64,000 nt of DNA from the NCBI RefSeq assembly GCF_038002605.1, contig NZ_JBBOCT010000001.1, positions 4,278,001 through 4,342,000 on the forward strand, written 5' to 3'. The DNA comes from Bacillus sp. FSL K6-3431. Its GTDB lineage: Bacteria; Bacillota; Bacilli; Bacillales; Bacillaceae_C. Position 1 is the stretch's first letter. Every line of letters begins with the position of its first letter. A program made the translations under genes and the position numbers. The notes beneath the pieces were generated by a model, which ran no database searches, had not been told where the DNA came from, and saw nothing but the letters and a program-made list of their open reading frames with translations. Below are positions 41,197 to 49,943 of this stretch, piece after piece.

Positions 41197-41784
41197 AGTT
41201 CCTATACAGACCTTGTCCGTGGCATCACACGATTGCTACTGGAAAAGTAATATATGGAAAAAACTGCGACTAGTTCCCCCACCCATGGTTCAGGGTTGAT
41301 TCTATCTTTGGATATTTGAAGTTTAGTGGTCCTGTTACTCGTAGGACAAATACAAGAATATTAATCGAAAAAAACACATGAGTTTTCATGCTGAAGCTAT
41401 GTTTTTTCTAATATGCTTATTGATTTTTTAATCTGTAGGTATCGCTTTTGCATTTAGATTGTTTTTATCGCAGATTAACGGGCAGTAAAACCCCCACTTC
41501 AAGGATTCAAGTTTAAGCAATGAAGAGTAAGTGGGGGATCAACAGCCCGTAAAGGCCCGATTGGTTCAGGCCAACAGGATGTTGGTCACTCAGGCGTTGC
41601 CGCAGGACGCGGCGACCTTAGCCTGAGTTCCTTAACAATCAGTGGGGGATGATAGAAAACCCCCACTGATTGAAGTTTCACTTTATTCGTTTTTTGTCGA
41701 ATTGGATTTTGCAGTTTTAAAGATGTATAATAAGACGAATGGACAAACGTAAGATATTACTGTTTAAATGGACAGGTGATAAGC
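41197..41784. other. Intergenic region with structured element D copy 1
   Basis: A 588-base stretch with no gene. It holds a possible terminator of the ankyrin gene at about 41368-41408 (AAAACACATGAG...CATG with a T-run), element D at 41463-41687, and the leader of dgkB. Confidence 0.6.
41463..41687 (+). repeat. Structured element D, copy 1 (225 bp)
   Basis: A multi-stem block. Arms GGGCAG and CTGCCC (here GGGCAGT/CAGCCCGT) enclose CCCCCACTT...AAGTGGGGG. A middle domain has GTTGCCGC-AGGAC-GCGGCGAC. A final hairpin is AATCAGTGGGGG/CCCCCACTGATT. A near-identical copy is at 54596-54816. There is no coding frame. It may be a structured RNA or the two ends of a lost transposon. Confidence 0.7.
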
Positions 41785-42699
41785 ATGAAAAGAGCACGCA
41801 TTATTTATAATCCGACTTCGGGTCGGGAGTTGTTCAAACGGAATCTTGCAGATGTGTTACAGAAGCTAGAATCGGCTGGCTATGAAACTTCATGCCACGC
41901 GACGACAGCTGAAGGTGATGCGATAAAAGCTGCTAAGATCGCGATAGAAAGAAAATATGATATCGTTATCGCAGCGGGCGGCGATGGTACGATTAATGAA
42001 GTCGTCAATGGACTAGCTGAACAGGAGAATCGACCCAAACTCGGAATTATTCCAACCGGAACAACGAATGATTTTGCCAGAGCATTACATATTCCACGTG
42101 GTATTGATGAAGCGGTAGATGTCATTATTAAGGGCGACACGATTCCTGTCGATATTGGCCGAATGAATGATAGCTACTTTATTAATATTGCCGGTGGTGG
42201 CAGACTAACTGAACTTACGTATGAAGTACCTAGCAGATTAAAAACAGTGCTTGGTCAATTAGCATACTATTTAAAAGGGATTGAAATGTTGCCTTCTATC
42301 CATCCAGCGGAAGTGAGCATTGAATACGATGGAAAATTGTATGAAGGCGAAATTATGTTGTTTTTGATTGGCCTGACAAACTCAATTGGCGGTTTTGAAA
42401 AATTAGCGCCTGACTCCTCTATAAACGACGGATTATTTACTTTAATGATTTTGAAAAAAACCAATATCGCTGAATTCATCCGTATCGCTTCCTTGGCTCT
42501 TCGCGGCGAACATATAAATGATCCAAATTTGATTTACGTAAAAGCAAATCATATCAAAGTGAAATCTAAAGAAAAAATGCAGCTGAACATCGATGGAGAA
42601 TATGGTGGTCTTTTACCAGCGGAGTTTTCTAATCTTTACAGACATATTAATGTATTTGTACCAATCGATAAAATTAGACAAGAAGATAAAGTGGAATAA
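41785..42699 (+). CDS. dgkB: Diacylglycerol kinase (DgkB/YerQ)
   Basis: DgkB phosphorylates diacylglycerol released by lipoteichoic acid synthesis and returns it to phospholipid pathways. The 304-residue protein starts MKRARIIYNPTSGRELF and has the catalytic AAGGDGTINEVVNGL and GIIPTGTTNDFARAL motifs. ATG 41785 follows AGGTG. A start at 41776 would add three residues. In B. subtilis dgkB lies a little downstream of gatB. Here about 21.6 kb separates them. Confidence 0.95.
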   Translation: MKRARIIYNPTSGRELFKRNLADVLQKLESAGYETSCHATTAEGDAIKAAKIAIERKYDIVIAAGGDGTINEVVNGLAEQENRPKLGIIPTGTTNDFARALHIPRGIDEAVDVIIKGDTIPVDIGRMNDSYFINIAGGGRLTELTYEVPSRLKTVLGQLAYYLKGIEMLPSIHPAEVSIEYDGKLYEGEIMLFLIGLTNSIGGFEKLAPDSSINDGLFTLMILKKTNIAEFIRIASLALRGEHINDPNLIYVKANHIKVKSKEKMQLNIDGEYGGLLPAEFSNLYRHINVFVPIDKIRQEDKVE

Positions 42700-42747
42700 A
42701 AATGGATAAAAAATCAGCTGAAGTGACTCAGCTATTTAGGTTTTAAA

Positions 42748-42790
42748 GAGACCCTCTTTTCGAAAAGTTCATTTCGAGAGAGGTTTTTTG
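42748..42790 (+). terminator. Probable terminator of dgkB
   Basis: ACCCTCTTTTCGAA pairs imperfectly with TTTCGAGAGAGGTT and is followed by a run of six T residues. It lies 50 bases before the IS256 left end. Confidence 0.65.
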
Positions 42791-42928
42791 TTTGAAATTT
42801 CAAATGTAATATGAATTGAATTTATAAAACACGAATTAGGATAGAGTCCGTATAATTGTGTAAAAAGAAAAGGTCTCATCAAGACCTCATGTTACAATGT
42901 TTTCAACCACGATCACATTGAGGAGGAA

Positions 42929-44095
42929 TTGATGATGACCCAACTTAATTTTAACCTAGATATTGAAATTTTAAAAGACTCAGTGCTAAATTCAAACCTG
43001 GAAGCGGTAGTAAAATCCACGATTGTACTTGTCCTAAATGAATATATGGAGAAGGAACGCGATGATTATCTCCAAGCAGCTGCCTACGAGCGCTCGATCG
43101 AACGCATTGATTACCGAAATGGCTACTACGAGCGAGAGCTTCTCCTTAGTATTGGAAGGGTTCAACTGCGAGTCCCGAGAACCCGTGAGGGACACTTTTC
43201 TCCCTCCGTGTTTGAAAGGTTTTCCCGTGTCGATCAGGCTTTTGTATTGTCGATGTTAGAGATGGTGGTCAATGGGATTTCCACTCGAAAAGTCACAAAT
43301 GTCGTTCAACAACTGTGTGGAGAAAACGTCTCTAAATCGTTCGTATCTTCGCTTACTGGAAAGCTAGATCCAATCGTAAATGAGTGGGCAAACCGCCCCC
43401 TAAATACCATGTACTATCCGTACGTTTATGCAGATGCCATGTATATCAAGGTCCGGGAACATAATAAAGTGATTTCCAAGGCAGTTTATATCGCTACAGC
43501 GATAAATGAAAACAAGAGACGTGAAGTGATTGGACTAAAAATCGATCATGTTGAGAGTTTTGAGGCATGGCAAGGGTTCTTCCAACACCTGAAAGGACGT
43601 GCTCTTCAGTCTCCAAAACTTATTATTTCAGACGCTCATGAAGGACTGAAAAAAGCAATTCAGCGGGAATTCATAGGCACTTCTTGGCAACGTTGCACTG
43701 TCCATTTTAAACGGAATATCATTGAACGATTGCCAAAAAAAGAATCAAAACAAATAATCGCTGACATGAGGCGCATCTTTAATAGTATTTCAGTAGAAGA
43801 AGCTCGCCAATATAAAGAGCAATTTGTCGATAAATATGAAGAAGAAGCAAAGGTCCAGAAAGCAATTGAAATTTTAGAGGATGGCTTCGAAGATGCCATT
43901 CAATTTCTCAACCAGCCTTCTCGTTATCATCGTTATCTAGCGAGCACAAATTCACTTGAAAGGCTTAATCAGGAGGTTCGCAGGAGAGAAAGAGTCATAC
44001 GTATCTTCCCGAATAATCAATCTGCATTTCGACTTATCGGTGCAATACTAATGGATTATGAAAACAGAGAACGAAGCGGAAAAAAGAGTTTATAA
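42929..44095 (+). CDS. IS256-family transposase
   Basis: A 388-residue DDE transposase of the Mutator/IS256 type. The catalytic residues are seen in YPYVYADAMYIKV (Asp), KLIISDAHEGLKKAIQ (Asp) and the later TNSLERLNQEVRRRERVIRIFPN (Glu). The N-terminal helix-turn-helix region includes RNGYYERELL. AGGAGGAATTG precedes ATG 42929 or ATG 42932. The frame is complete with no stops, so it is probably active. Confidence 0.95.
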   Translation: MMMTQLNFNLDIEILKDSVLNSNLEAVVKSTIVLVLNEYMEKERDDYLQAAAYERSIERIDYRNGYYERELLLSIGRVQLRVPRTREGHFSPSVFERFSRVDQAFVLSMLEMVVNGISTRKVTNVVQQLCGENVSKSFVSSLTGKLDPIVNEWANRPLNTMYYPYVYADAMYIKVREHNKVISKAVYIATAINENKRREVIGLKIDHVESFEAWQGFFQHLKGRALQSPKLIISDAHEGLKKAIQREFIGTSWQRCTVHFKRNIIERLPKKESKQIIADMRRIFNSISVEEARQYKEQFVDKYEEEAKVQKAIEILEDGFEDAIQFLNQPSRYHRYLASTNSLERLNQEVRRRERVIRIFPNNQSAFRLIGAILMDYENRERSGKKSL

Positions 44096-44102
44096 AATGA
44101 CA

Positions 44103-44148
44103 ATTTCATCAAGTGAAAAGGGGGTACCCCCTTTTCACTTGATGAAAT
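44103..44148. terminator. 46-bp perfect palindrome at the end of the IS256 transposase
   Basis: Every base from 44103 to 44148 pairs with its partner. The arms run ATTTCATCAAGTG...AAAAGGGGGT and their reverse complement. It starts 7 bases after the transposase stop. It can terminate transcription from either side and so shield the element from read-through. Confidence 0.85.
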
Positions 44149-44235
44149 AAAATAGCCAACTCTAACTAAATATCATAAAGAAAACATTGTAAACTAAATT
44201 ACACAATTGTCTGGACTTGACTCGAATTAGCCGCT

Positions 44236-44575
44236 AAGTGGCCAGTAAATCCCATGAGTGGCTTATAAAAAGTCCGAGTGGCCAGTAAATGCATTGAGTG
44301 GCTTATAAAAGAGTTCGAGTGGCCAGTAAATCCGTGAGTGGCTTATAAAAGAGTTCGAGTGGCCAGTAAATCCGTGAGTGGCTTATAAAAGAGTTCGAGT
44401 GGCTAGTAAATGCCATGAGTGGCTTATAAAAAGTCCGAGTGGCCAGTAAATGCATTGAGTGGCTTATAAAAGAGTTCGAGTGGCCAGTAAATGCCGTGAG
44501 TGGCTTATAAAAGAGTTCGAGTCGCCAGTAAATTCCCTGGACAGCTAATAAAAGAGTTCGACGGCCAGTAAATGC
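44236..44575. repeat. Tandem repeat array of 40-41 bp units
   Basis: About eight and a half units are present. Each unit consists of two related halves, GAGTGGCCAGTAAATNNN and GAGTGGCTTATAAAAGAGTT. Units differ by a few bases and by one-base length changes, and the last ones are more eroded. The array begins 6 bases after the IS256 target duplication. It has no coding frame and is flanked by A/T-rich DNA. Confidence 0.85.
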
Positions 44576-44903
44576 ATATAATCGAAGCTAATCTTCCAGT
44601 TATACGCAAAAACATAAGCAAAATCACTGATAAAAATGTAATTACCGCGCATCCATTCATTTGAATTAGCAAGGCAAGAGATTATTCAGCAGGATAGCTT
44701 AAATTACAAGTGAAAGTGATTCACATTAGCTATTAATGTGAATCACACTAGTAAAAACTCCTCAGATGTAGGATAGTCGCTAGTTCCATAAAAGAAGTTC
44801 GGTTAGTGTACCTTAATAGTCGACAGCCTGAGTAGCTAAGATGGTTCAGCTGTTTTTTAAGCGGATTAACGGCAAATAAACTACCTTTGAAGGAAATTCA
44901 CTT
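44576..44903. other. Gene-free stretch with two hairpins
   Basis: 328 bases without a gene. GTGATTCACATTA at 44716-44728 and its exact reverse complement at 44734-44746 form a 13-bp stem. A CAGCCTGA/TTCAGCTG stem with a T-run ends near 44858. GCGGATTAACGGCAAATAAAC at 44860-44880 resembles the left end of element D. Confidence 0.5.
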
Positions 44904-46136
44904 TTACCCTCGCGCCTGCTCAGTTTGGATCGTTTTCTTTGTTAATTTAAAGAAGGCGATCGCACCAATAAAAGAGGTAATAAATAACGTTGCTCCCATT
45001 GGGACTGCTGTTGCCTCATTAATACCAACGAGAGGAGAGACCATGGATCCGAGTAATAGCGGGAGTGTACCTAATACGGCACTTGCACTTCCAGCTCGGT
45101 GTCCTTGGTTTTCCATCGCCAAAGTAAATGAGCTTGTTAAGATCATTCCCATAGAGGTCATGTAAATAAAAATTGGTATCACAAGAGTTGCTAATGGCCC
45201 CTGAATAATCGTCATTAGAAGAAGTATTGAAGTGGCACTTACAGCTATAATTACCGCAACCCTAAGTAAGCTTCTTTCATGAATAATACCCCCGAAGCGC
45301 CCGATGATAAAACTTCCAGTAACAATGGCCAGTCCATTAATACCAAATAGAATACTAAAAACTTGAGGAGACACATTATAGATACCCTGATACACGAACG
45401 GAGTTCCTGATACATAAGCAAAACTCCCGCCGTGAATAAATCCGACAGTCAATGCGTAACCAATAAAAGCACGATCCTTCAACAAACTTCCTATTGTACG
45501 TACAGAATGCCCGATTGAGCTTGGCACTCGATTATCTGGCGGCAATGTTTCCTTTAATCGCATAGCAACAATCAAAACAATTAACAGTCCGAGTAAACTT
45601 AAAAAGTAGAAAATTGAATTCCAGCTTGCAAATGGTAAAAGTAAGATTGCTCCACCAGCCATTGGTGCAATCATTGGAGCAAACGCGTTTATTACCATTA
45701 AAAGTGCGAAAAACTTCGTAAGCTCTCTTCCGCTAAACACATCACTTACGACAGCACGAGAAAGGACAATTCCTGCTGAAGCAGTGAAACCTTGTAAAAA
45801 TCGTGCTACAACCAATACAGTAATATTCGGTGCAAGAGCACAGAGAAGGGATGATAATGCAAATAAGAAAATGGATATCAATAAGGGCTTTCTTCTACCC
45901 TGGGCATCACTGATCGGTCCAATAATTACTTGACCAATCGCAAGTCCGATCAAACACGTTGTTAAACTAAGCTGTACAAGCGTGGCACGAGCATCTAAAT
46001 CATCGGCAATATCAGGAAAGCTTGGTAAATACATATCAATATTAAGTGGCCCTAATATTGCAAGCATGCCGAGAAGAAAAGCTAATCCCAAACGCTCTTT
46101 TCCTGTTGGATTTTGAAGCATAAATATATCAAACAC
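44904..46136 (-). CDS. Bcr/CflA family multidrug efflux transporter
   Basis: A 410-residue major facilitator protein with 12 predicted helices. The loop 2-3 motif GPISDAQGRRKPLL and the RAVVSDVFSGREL segment are typical of the Bcr/CflA drug/proton antiport group. The start at 46136 is behind AGGAAAGG on the minus strand. It stands alone, with no local regulator. Confidence 0.9.
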   Translation of the reverse strand: MFDIFMLQNPTGKERLGLAFLLGMLAILGPLNIDMYLPSFPDIADDLDARATLVQLSLTTCLIGLAIGQVIIGPISDAQGRRKPLLISIFLFALSSLLCALAPNITVLVVARFLQGFTASAGIVLSRAVVSDVFSGRELTKFFALLMVINAFAPMIAPMAGGAILLLPFASWNSIFYFLSLLGLLIVLIVAMRLKETLPPDNRVPSSIGHSVRTIGSLLKDRAFIGYALTVGFIHGGSFAYVSGTPFVYQGIYNVSPQVFSILFGINGLAIVTGSFIIGRFGGIIHERSLLRVAVIIAVSATSILLLMTIIQGPLATLVIPIFIYMTSMGMILTSSFTLAMENQGHRAGSASAVLGTLPLLLGSMVSPLVGINEATAVPMGATLFITSFIGAIAFFKLTKKTIQTEQARG

Positions 46137-46528
46137 CTTTCCTACCTAAGTCTACTACTTTTAGCATAAATATCATAAGTCTACAACAGAAAAGGCAGTC
46201 TATTCAATGGATAATATTAGATAGACGATTCTCCATGGTAGAGTAGACCTGCTATCTTCTCTTTCATTTCATTTCAGTTCAAACTTTAACAATATCTAAT
46301 TGTAATACTTTTTTATTATGCCACTCTAATTACTGGCTTAAAAAAATAAAATGTAAAACCTCAAACACCCCGTCCTAAACTTTTAGGACGAGGTTAACAT
46401 AATATTGTCTGATTTTTGATATAAATTCCTTCGCAGCATATAAAAATACAATAATAAGGTTATTTAAATCCTAAGATTTCCCCATGTTCGAGTTCATTGA
46501 AACATCCTATTATTTGCTCAAATGCTTT
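46137..46528. other. Intergenic region
   Basis: 392 bases without a gene. It contains the promoter of the minus-strand exporter near its left end and a CCCCGTCCTAAA/TTTAGGACGAGG hairpin at 46367-46394, which could terminate the ArsR/SRPBCC operon on the minus strand. Confidence 0.5.
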
Positions 46529-47026
46529 TTAACCTGTATAGCTAACTTTTCCGGTTTCAACTAATTCCTTAAGTCCCATAAACATTAAATTCCAACCATG
46601 TTCAGATCCGTCGTGATACTCCACAAGCGCTTTATCGATATCAGATGTTGTCCAATTTTCTTCATGTGGGACGATGATATTTTGTGAAAATGTCATTTCA
46701 CAGCCTTGCTGAAGGTCTTTGAGCTCAACTGTAATCGTATCTTCTGATTCGCTAAACTGTGGCATTTTAAAAGTAAACACTAATTTTTTTGAAGGGTCTA
46801 TTTCAAGGTACTCTCCTACTGCTCGATAATCTTTCCCATCGCGATGATCAATAATTTCCCAAGTGCCTCCCACTTGAGGATTATTTTGTGCCACTTTATT
46901 TGTTCCTTCTAATGTAAAGAACCATTTTCTCATCATCTCAGGGTTTAGCCATGCATCAAAAACTCTTTCAGGTGCTACATCAAAATTTCTTATCATTTTT
47001 AAAGTGGTTGTTGAATAGTTGTTCAT
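46529..47026 (-). CDS. SRPBCC (AHSA1-type) domain protein
   Basis: A 165-residue protein of the START-like SRPBCC fold, in the group related to the Hsp90 activator Aha1. The pattern RNFDVAPERVFDAWLNPEMMRKWFF at the start and HEENWTTSDIDKALVEYHDGSEHGWNLMF near the end are characteristic. It lies 21 bases downstream of the ArsR gene. This pairing is common in Bacilli, and the ligand is usually unknown. Confidence 0.88.
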   Translation of the reverse strand: MNNYSTTTLKMIRNFDVAPERVFDAWLNPEMMRKWFFTLEGTNKVAQNNPQVGGTWEIIDHRDGKDYRAVGEYLEIDPSKKLVFTFKMPQFSESEDTITVELKDLQQGCEMTFSQNIIVPHEENWTTSDIDKALVEYHDGSEHGWNLMFMGLKELVETGKVSYTG

Positions 47027-47047
47027 CTTTATGCTCCTCTATGTGAT

Positions 47048-47476
47048 TTAATGTTCTTTCTTTTTTGCTTTCAATAACTCATCCTCAAGAAGATCAAAGC
47101 GATTACTCCAAAATTTCTCATAAAAATGCAGCCAGTCTGTAGCTTGTGTTAATGATTGAGTGTTTAAACGACATATGTGAATCCTTCCATTTACAATTTT
47201 ATCGACTAAATTTGCCCGCTCCAAAACCTTTATATGTTTTGAGATAGCAGCCAAAGACATGTCAAAAGGTTTCGCTAGTTCAGAAACTGTCCTTTCTTTC
47301 AAAGCCAACATATGAACGATATCTCTTCTTGTTGAATTAGACAAAGCATGAAATACTTCATTTAAATTGTCTTCATTTTGGTTAACCATATAGTTAAATA
47401 TAGCTGGTGGCACACTTATATTCAACCATTTAGTTAAATAACCTTCTGAAAAAGTTTGTAATAAAATCCTTGTCAT
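47048..47476 (-). CDS. ArsR-family transcriptional regulator
   Basis: A winged-helix repressor. The DNA-binding part is FHALSNSTRRDIVHMLALKERTVSELAKPFDMSLAAISKHIKVLERANL. The metal-binding cysteines of classical ArsR are absent, so it should respond to something else. The frame gives 142 residues from 47476, preceded by AAGG. An internal ATG 47389 would give a more usual 113 residues but has no clear ribosome binding site. It is co-directional with the SRPBCC gene and divergent from the LacI gene. Confidence 0.85.
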   Translation of the reverse strand: MTRILLQTFSEGYLTKWLNISVPPAIFNYMVNQNEDNLNEVFHALSNSTRRDIVHMLALKERTVSELAKPFDMSLAAISKHIKVLERANLVDKIVNGRIHICRLNTQSLTQATDWLHFYEKFWSNRFDLLEDELLKAKKKEH

Positions 47477-47501
47477 TCATTCTGCCTTATGATATATTTT
47501 T

Positions 47502-47519
47502 TACGTAAACGTTTTCGTA
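47502..47519. promoter_or_regulatory. LacI-type operator before the repressor gene
   Basis: TACGTAAACG TTTTCGTA is an 18-bp palindrome with one mismatch. It shares ACGTAAACGTTT with the operator at 48570-48591 and lies 18 bases before the LacI start codon. Autoregulation is likely. It may also touch the divergent ArsR promoter. Confidence 0.7.
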
Positions 47520-47537
47520 TGAGGAAGAAGGTGGGCA

Positions 47538-48545
47538 ATGTCCAACACAATTACAGATGTTGCAAAAAAGGCAAATGTTTCTATTGCTACAGTATCTAGA
47601 ATTTTAAATAATCAAAAGGGATATTCAGAAAAGACAAAGAAAAAGGTATTACAAGTTATAGAAGAGTTGGGGTATGAGCCAAATGCGATAGCCCGAGGGT
47701 TAATTAATAAGAAAACGGAAACGATAGGGGTATTGTTCCCAAGTCTTTCGAGTTTATTAACTTCTGAATTTTTAAATGGAATCGAAAGCATTGCTCACGC
47801 TAAAGAATCAAGTATTATCGTCTGTCATACCGCTGACAATGGTGAAAGAACAATGAAGTATCTTCAATTGTTAAATGAAAAGCGCATCGATGGTCTTATC
47901 TTTACGAGTGCACTACTTAAAGAAGAGTATTATGAGTATATGAAGAAAATGAAGGTTCCAGCTGTCCTACTCTCAACTAAATCAATAGATTATCCATTAC
48001 CGTATGTAAAGGTGGATGACCACGATGCTTCGTATGCAGCTACTCAATATTTGATTCAAAAGGGTCATAAGGATATTGGGATGTTAAGTGGAAATAAATC
48101 AGATCCAATTTCAGGAAGACCTAGAATAGAAGGCTATAAGCAAGCGCTTCAAGAAAACAATCTCACATTTGAGGAAAATGCAATTGTTGAATGTAAGGGG
48201 TTTAGCTATGAAGATGGAAAAGATAACTTGGAACGTCTAGTAGCCCAGGCTCCACATATTACAGCAATGTTTGCCGCTAGTGATGAAATTGCCATCGGAG
48301 CCATGTCAGCAGCTTATCGGCTTGGAATAAAGGTGCCTGATGATTTGTCTATTATTGGCTATGATAATCTAAAGATTTCGGAAATGACTGTTCCTCCATT
48401 AACAACAGTTGCACAGCCACTGTTTGAAATGGGTGCCAAAGCCGCAGATCAATTATTTAAAATGGTTGATTCCATTGGAGATGTTTATAATATTACGATG
48501 CCACATCAAATAATAGAAAGAAATAGTGTAAAGAAGTTTGATTAG
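47538..48545 (+). CDS. LacI-family transcriptional repressor
   Basis: A 335-residue repressor. The N-terminal helix-turn-helix is TITDVAKKANVSIATVSRILNNQKGYSEKTKKKV, with a hinge at PNAIARGL. A periplasmic-binding-protein-like sensor domain follows (ETIGVLFPSLSSLLTSEFLNGIE ... IGYDNLKISEMTVPPLTTV). AAGGTGG precedes ATG 47538. Operators lie before it and before the next gene, so it should control the transport and sugar enzyme genes 48642-54493. Confidence 0.93.
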   Translation: MSNTITDVAKKANVSIATVSRILNNQKGYSEKTKKKVLQVIEELGYEPNAIARGLINKKTETIGVLFPSLSSLLTSEFLNGIESIAHAKESSIIVCHTADNGERTMKYLQLLNEKRIDGLIFTSALLKEEYYEYMKKMKVPAVLLSTKSIDYPLPYVKVDDHDASYAATQYLIQKGHKDIGMLSGNKSDPISGRPRIEGYKQALQENNLTFEENAIVECKGFSYEDGKDNLERLVAQAPHITAMFAASDEIAIGAMSAAYRLGIKVPDDLSIIGYDNLKISEMTVPPLTTVAQPLFEMGAKAADQLFKMVDSIGDVYNITMPHQIIERNSVKKFD

Positions 48546-48569
48546 TTAAATACTATATTTTTTTACTAT

Positions 48570-48591
48570 TTAACGTAAACGTTTACGTTAA
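48570..48591. promoter_or_regulatory. Perfect 22-bp palindromic operator before the sugar ABC operon
   Basis: TTAACGTAAAC is followed at once by its exact reverse complement GTTTACGTTAA. This is a textbook LacI-family half-site arrangement with a central CG. It lies 51 bases before the start codon of the binding protein. Confidence 0.85.
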
Positions 48592-48641
48592 TGAGTTATA
48601 AATTAACAACAATACATATTAATCTTTGGAGGGATTCACAT

Positions 48642-49877
48642 ATGCGTAAAAAATTAACGACTGTTCTAATGTCAATAGCACTAGGTGCTTCTATTTTAGC
48701 TGGATGTAGTGGAGAAAACGGAAGCAAAGATGGAAAAGTTACTTTAGAACTTTTTTCGAATAAATCAGAGAGCATTGACACTTATAAAAAGATGATTAAA
48801 GATTTTGAAAGTCAAAATCCGGATATTAAAATCAAGCTAGATGCACCACCAGAAGCAGAAACGGTTTTAAAAACTCGATTAACAAAAAATGATATGCCTG
48901 ACATTATGTCCATTGGAGGCAATTCTACTTATGGAGAACTTGCACGTGCCGGTGTTCTGAATGACTTCTCCGATACAGAAGTGGTTAAAACGGTTCAAAA
49001 ATCTTATGTTGATATGGTTGGTCGTCTCGTAGGTACAGAAAAAGAAGGCGTATTCGGACTTCCGTATGTTACGAATGCCAACGCTGTCATTTATAACAAA
49101 ACGAAGTTTGAAGAACTGGGCCTGACTGTTCCAACAACTTGGGATGAATTTATTGCTATTTTGGAAAAAACAAAAGATGCAGGGGAAACACCTATTTATT
49201 TCACGCTGAAAGATGCATGGACAGCAATGATTTCATGGAACTCTTTAGCTGCTAATATTGCTGGAGAAGATTTCGCCGAAGAAAAAACGAATGGGAAAGC
49301 AAGCTTCGTTGAAAATTATAATGAAGTAGCGGATAAAATCTTAACACTGACTGAGTATGGGCACAAAGATAATATGGGAATTGGGTACGGAGATGGAAAT
49401 AATGCTTTTGCGAATGGAAAAAGTGTGTTTTACATACAAGGAAATTGGGCCATTCCGGAAATTGTAAAGGCGAATCCCGATATGGAATTAGGAGCTTTTG
49501 CCATGCCGGTCAACAACGATACGGACAAAAATAATCTAGTTTCCGGTGTTGACGTGATTCTTACGATGAATAAAGACACGAAGCATAAAGATGAGGCAAT
49601 GAAATTTATTGAATTCATGATGGATGAAGAAAGAGCGCAACAATATATTGATGAACAAAAAGCCTTCTCTGCTATCGAAGGAGTATTCCAAGAGGATCCA
49701 GTATTTGAAGGGATAAAAACAAACTTTGAATCTGGAAAAATCACTAGCTTCCCAGACCACTATTATCCAGCAGGAATGGGTGCAGAAAATATTGTCCAAG
49801 AGTTTTTAATTAAAAAGAATAAAGATGCATTCTTAAAGAAAATGGATAATGAGTGGGAAAAAGTACAGAATCGTTAA
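48642..49877 (+). CDS. Sugar ABC transporter substrate-binding lipoprotein
   Basis: A 411-residue extracellular sugar-binding protein. The signal peptide ends ILAGC with Cys22. The binding fold has VLKTRLTKNDMPDIMSIGG and FYIQGNWAIPEI. ATG 48642 follows GGAGGG. An in-frame start at 48591 lies inside the operator and is rejected. It is the first gene of an eight-kilobase sugar uptake and catabolism operon. A hairpin at 49895-49920 separates it from the permeases. Confidence 0.93.
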   Translation: MRKKLTTVLMSIALGASILAGCSGENGSKDGKVTLELFSNKSESIDTYKKMIKDFESQNPDIKIKLDAPPEAETVLKTRLTKNDMPDIMSIGGNSTYGELARAGVLNDFSDTEVVKTVQKSYVDMVGRLVGTEKEGVFGLPYVTNANAVIYNKTKFEELGLTVPTTWDEFIAILEKTKDAGETPIYFTLKDAWTAMISWNSLAANIAGEDFAEEKTNGKASFVENYNEVADKILTLTEYGHKDNMGIGYGDGNNAFANGKSVFYIQGNWAIPEIVKANPDMELGAFAMPVNNDTDKNNLVSGVDVILTMNKDTKHKDEAMKFIEFMMDEERAQQYIDEQKAFSAIEGVFQEDPVFEGIKTNFESGKITSFPDHYYPAGMGAENIVQEFLIKKNKDAFLKKMDNEWEKVQNR

Positions 49878-49894
49878 TACTATATCAAAATTTT

Positions 49895-49920
49895 GGGCAT
49901 CTTGATTTACAGATGCCCAT
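49895..49920 (+). promoter_or_regulatory. Intercistronic hairpin after the binding-protein gene
   Basis: TGGGCATCT and AGATGCCCA form a 9-bp perfect stem. No T-run follows. It takes the same position as the stem at 37554-37578 in the other sugar ABC operon and is likely to stabilise the upstream mRNA. Confidence 0.6.
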
Positions 49921-49943
49921 CCCTTCTTAAAGGAGTTGAAATA

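Larger units (their letters stand above)
42840..44222 (+). mobile_element. Intact IS256-family insertion sequence (1383 bp)
   Basis: The 8-bp direct repeat CGAATTAG stands at 42832-42839 and again at 44223-44230. The 24-bp terminal inverted repeats begin GATAGAGTCC and AGTCAAGTCC and share AATTGTGTAA at their inner ends (16 of 24 bases match). One transposase gene fills the element. The intact target duplication shows that this insertion is recent or at least undisturbed. Confidence 0.93.

Noticed and set aside
44236..44575. Direct repeats resembling a CRISPR array
   Set aside because: The two halves of every unit are similar to each other, so there are no unique spacers, and no cas gene is near.
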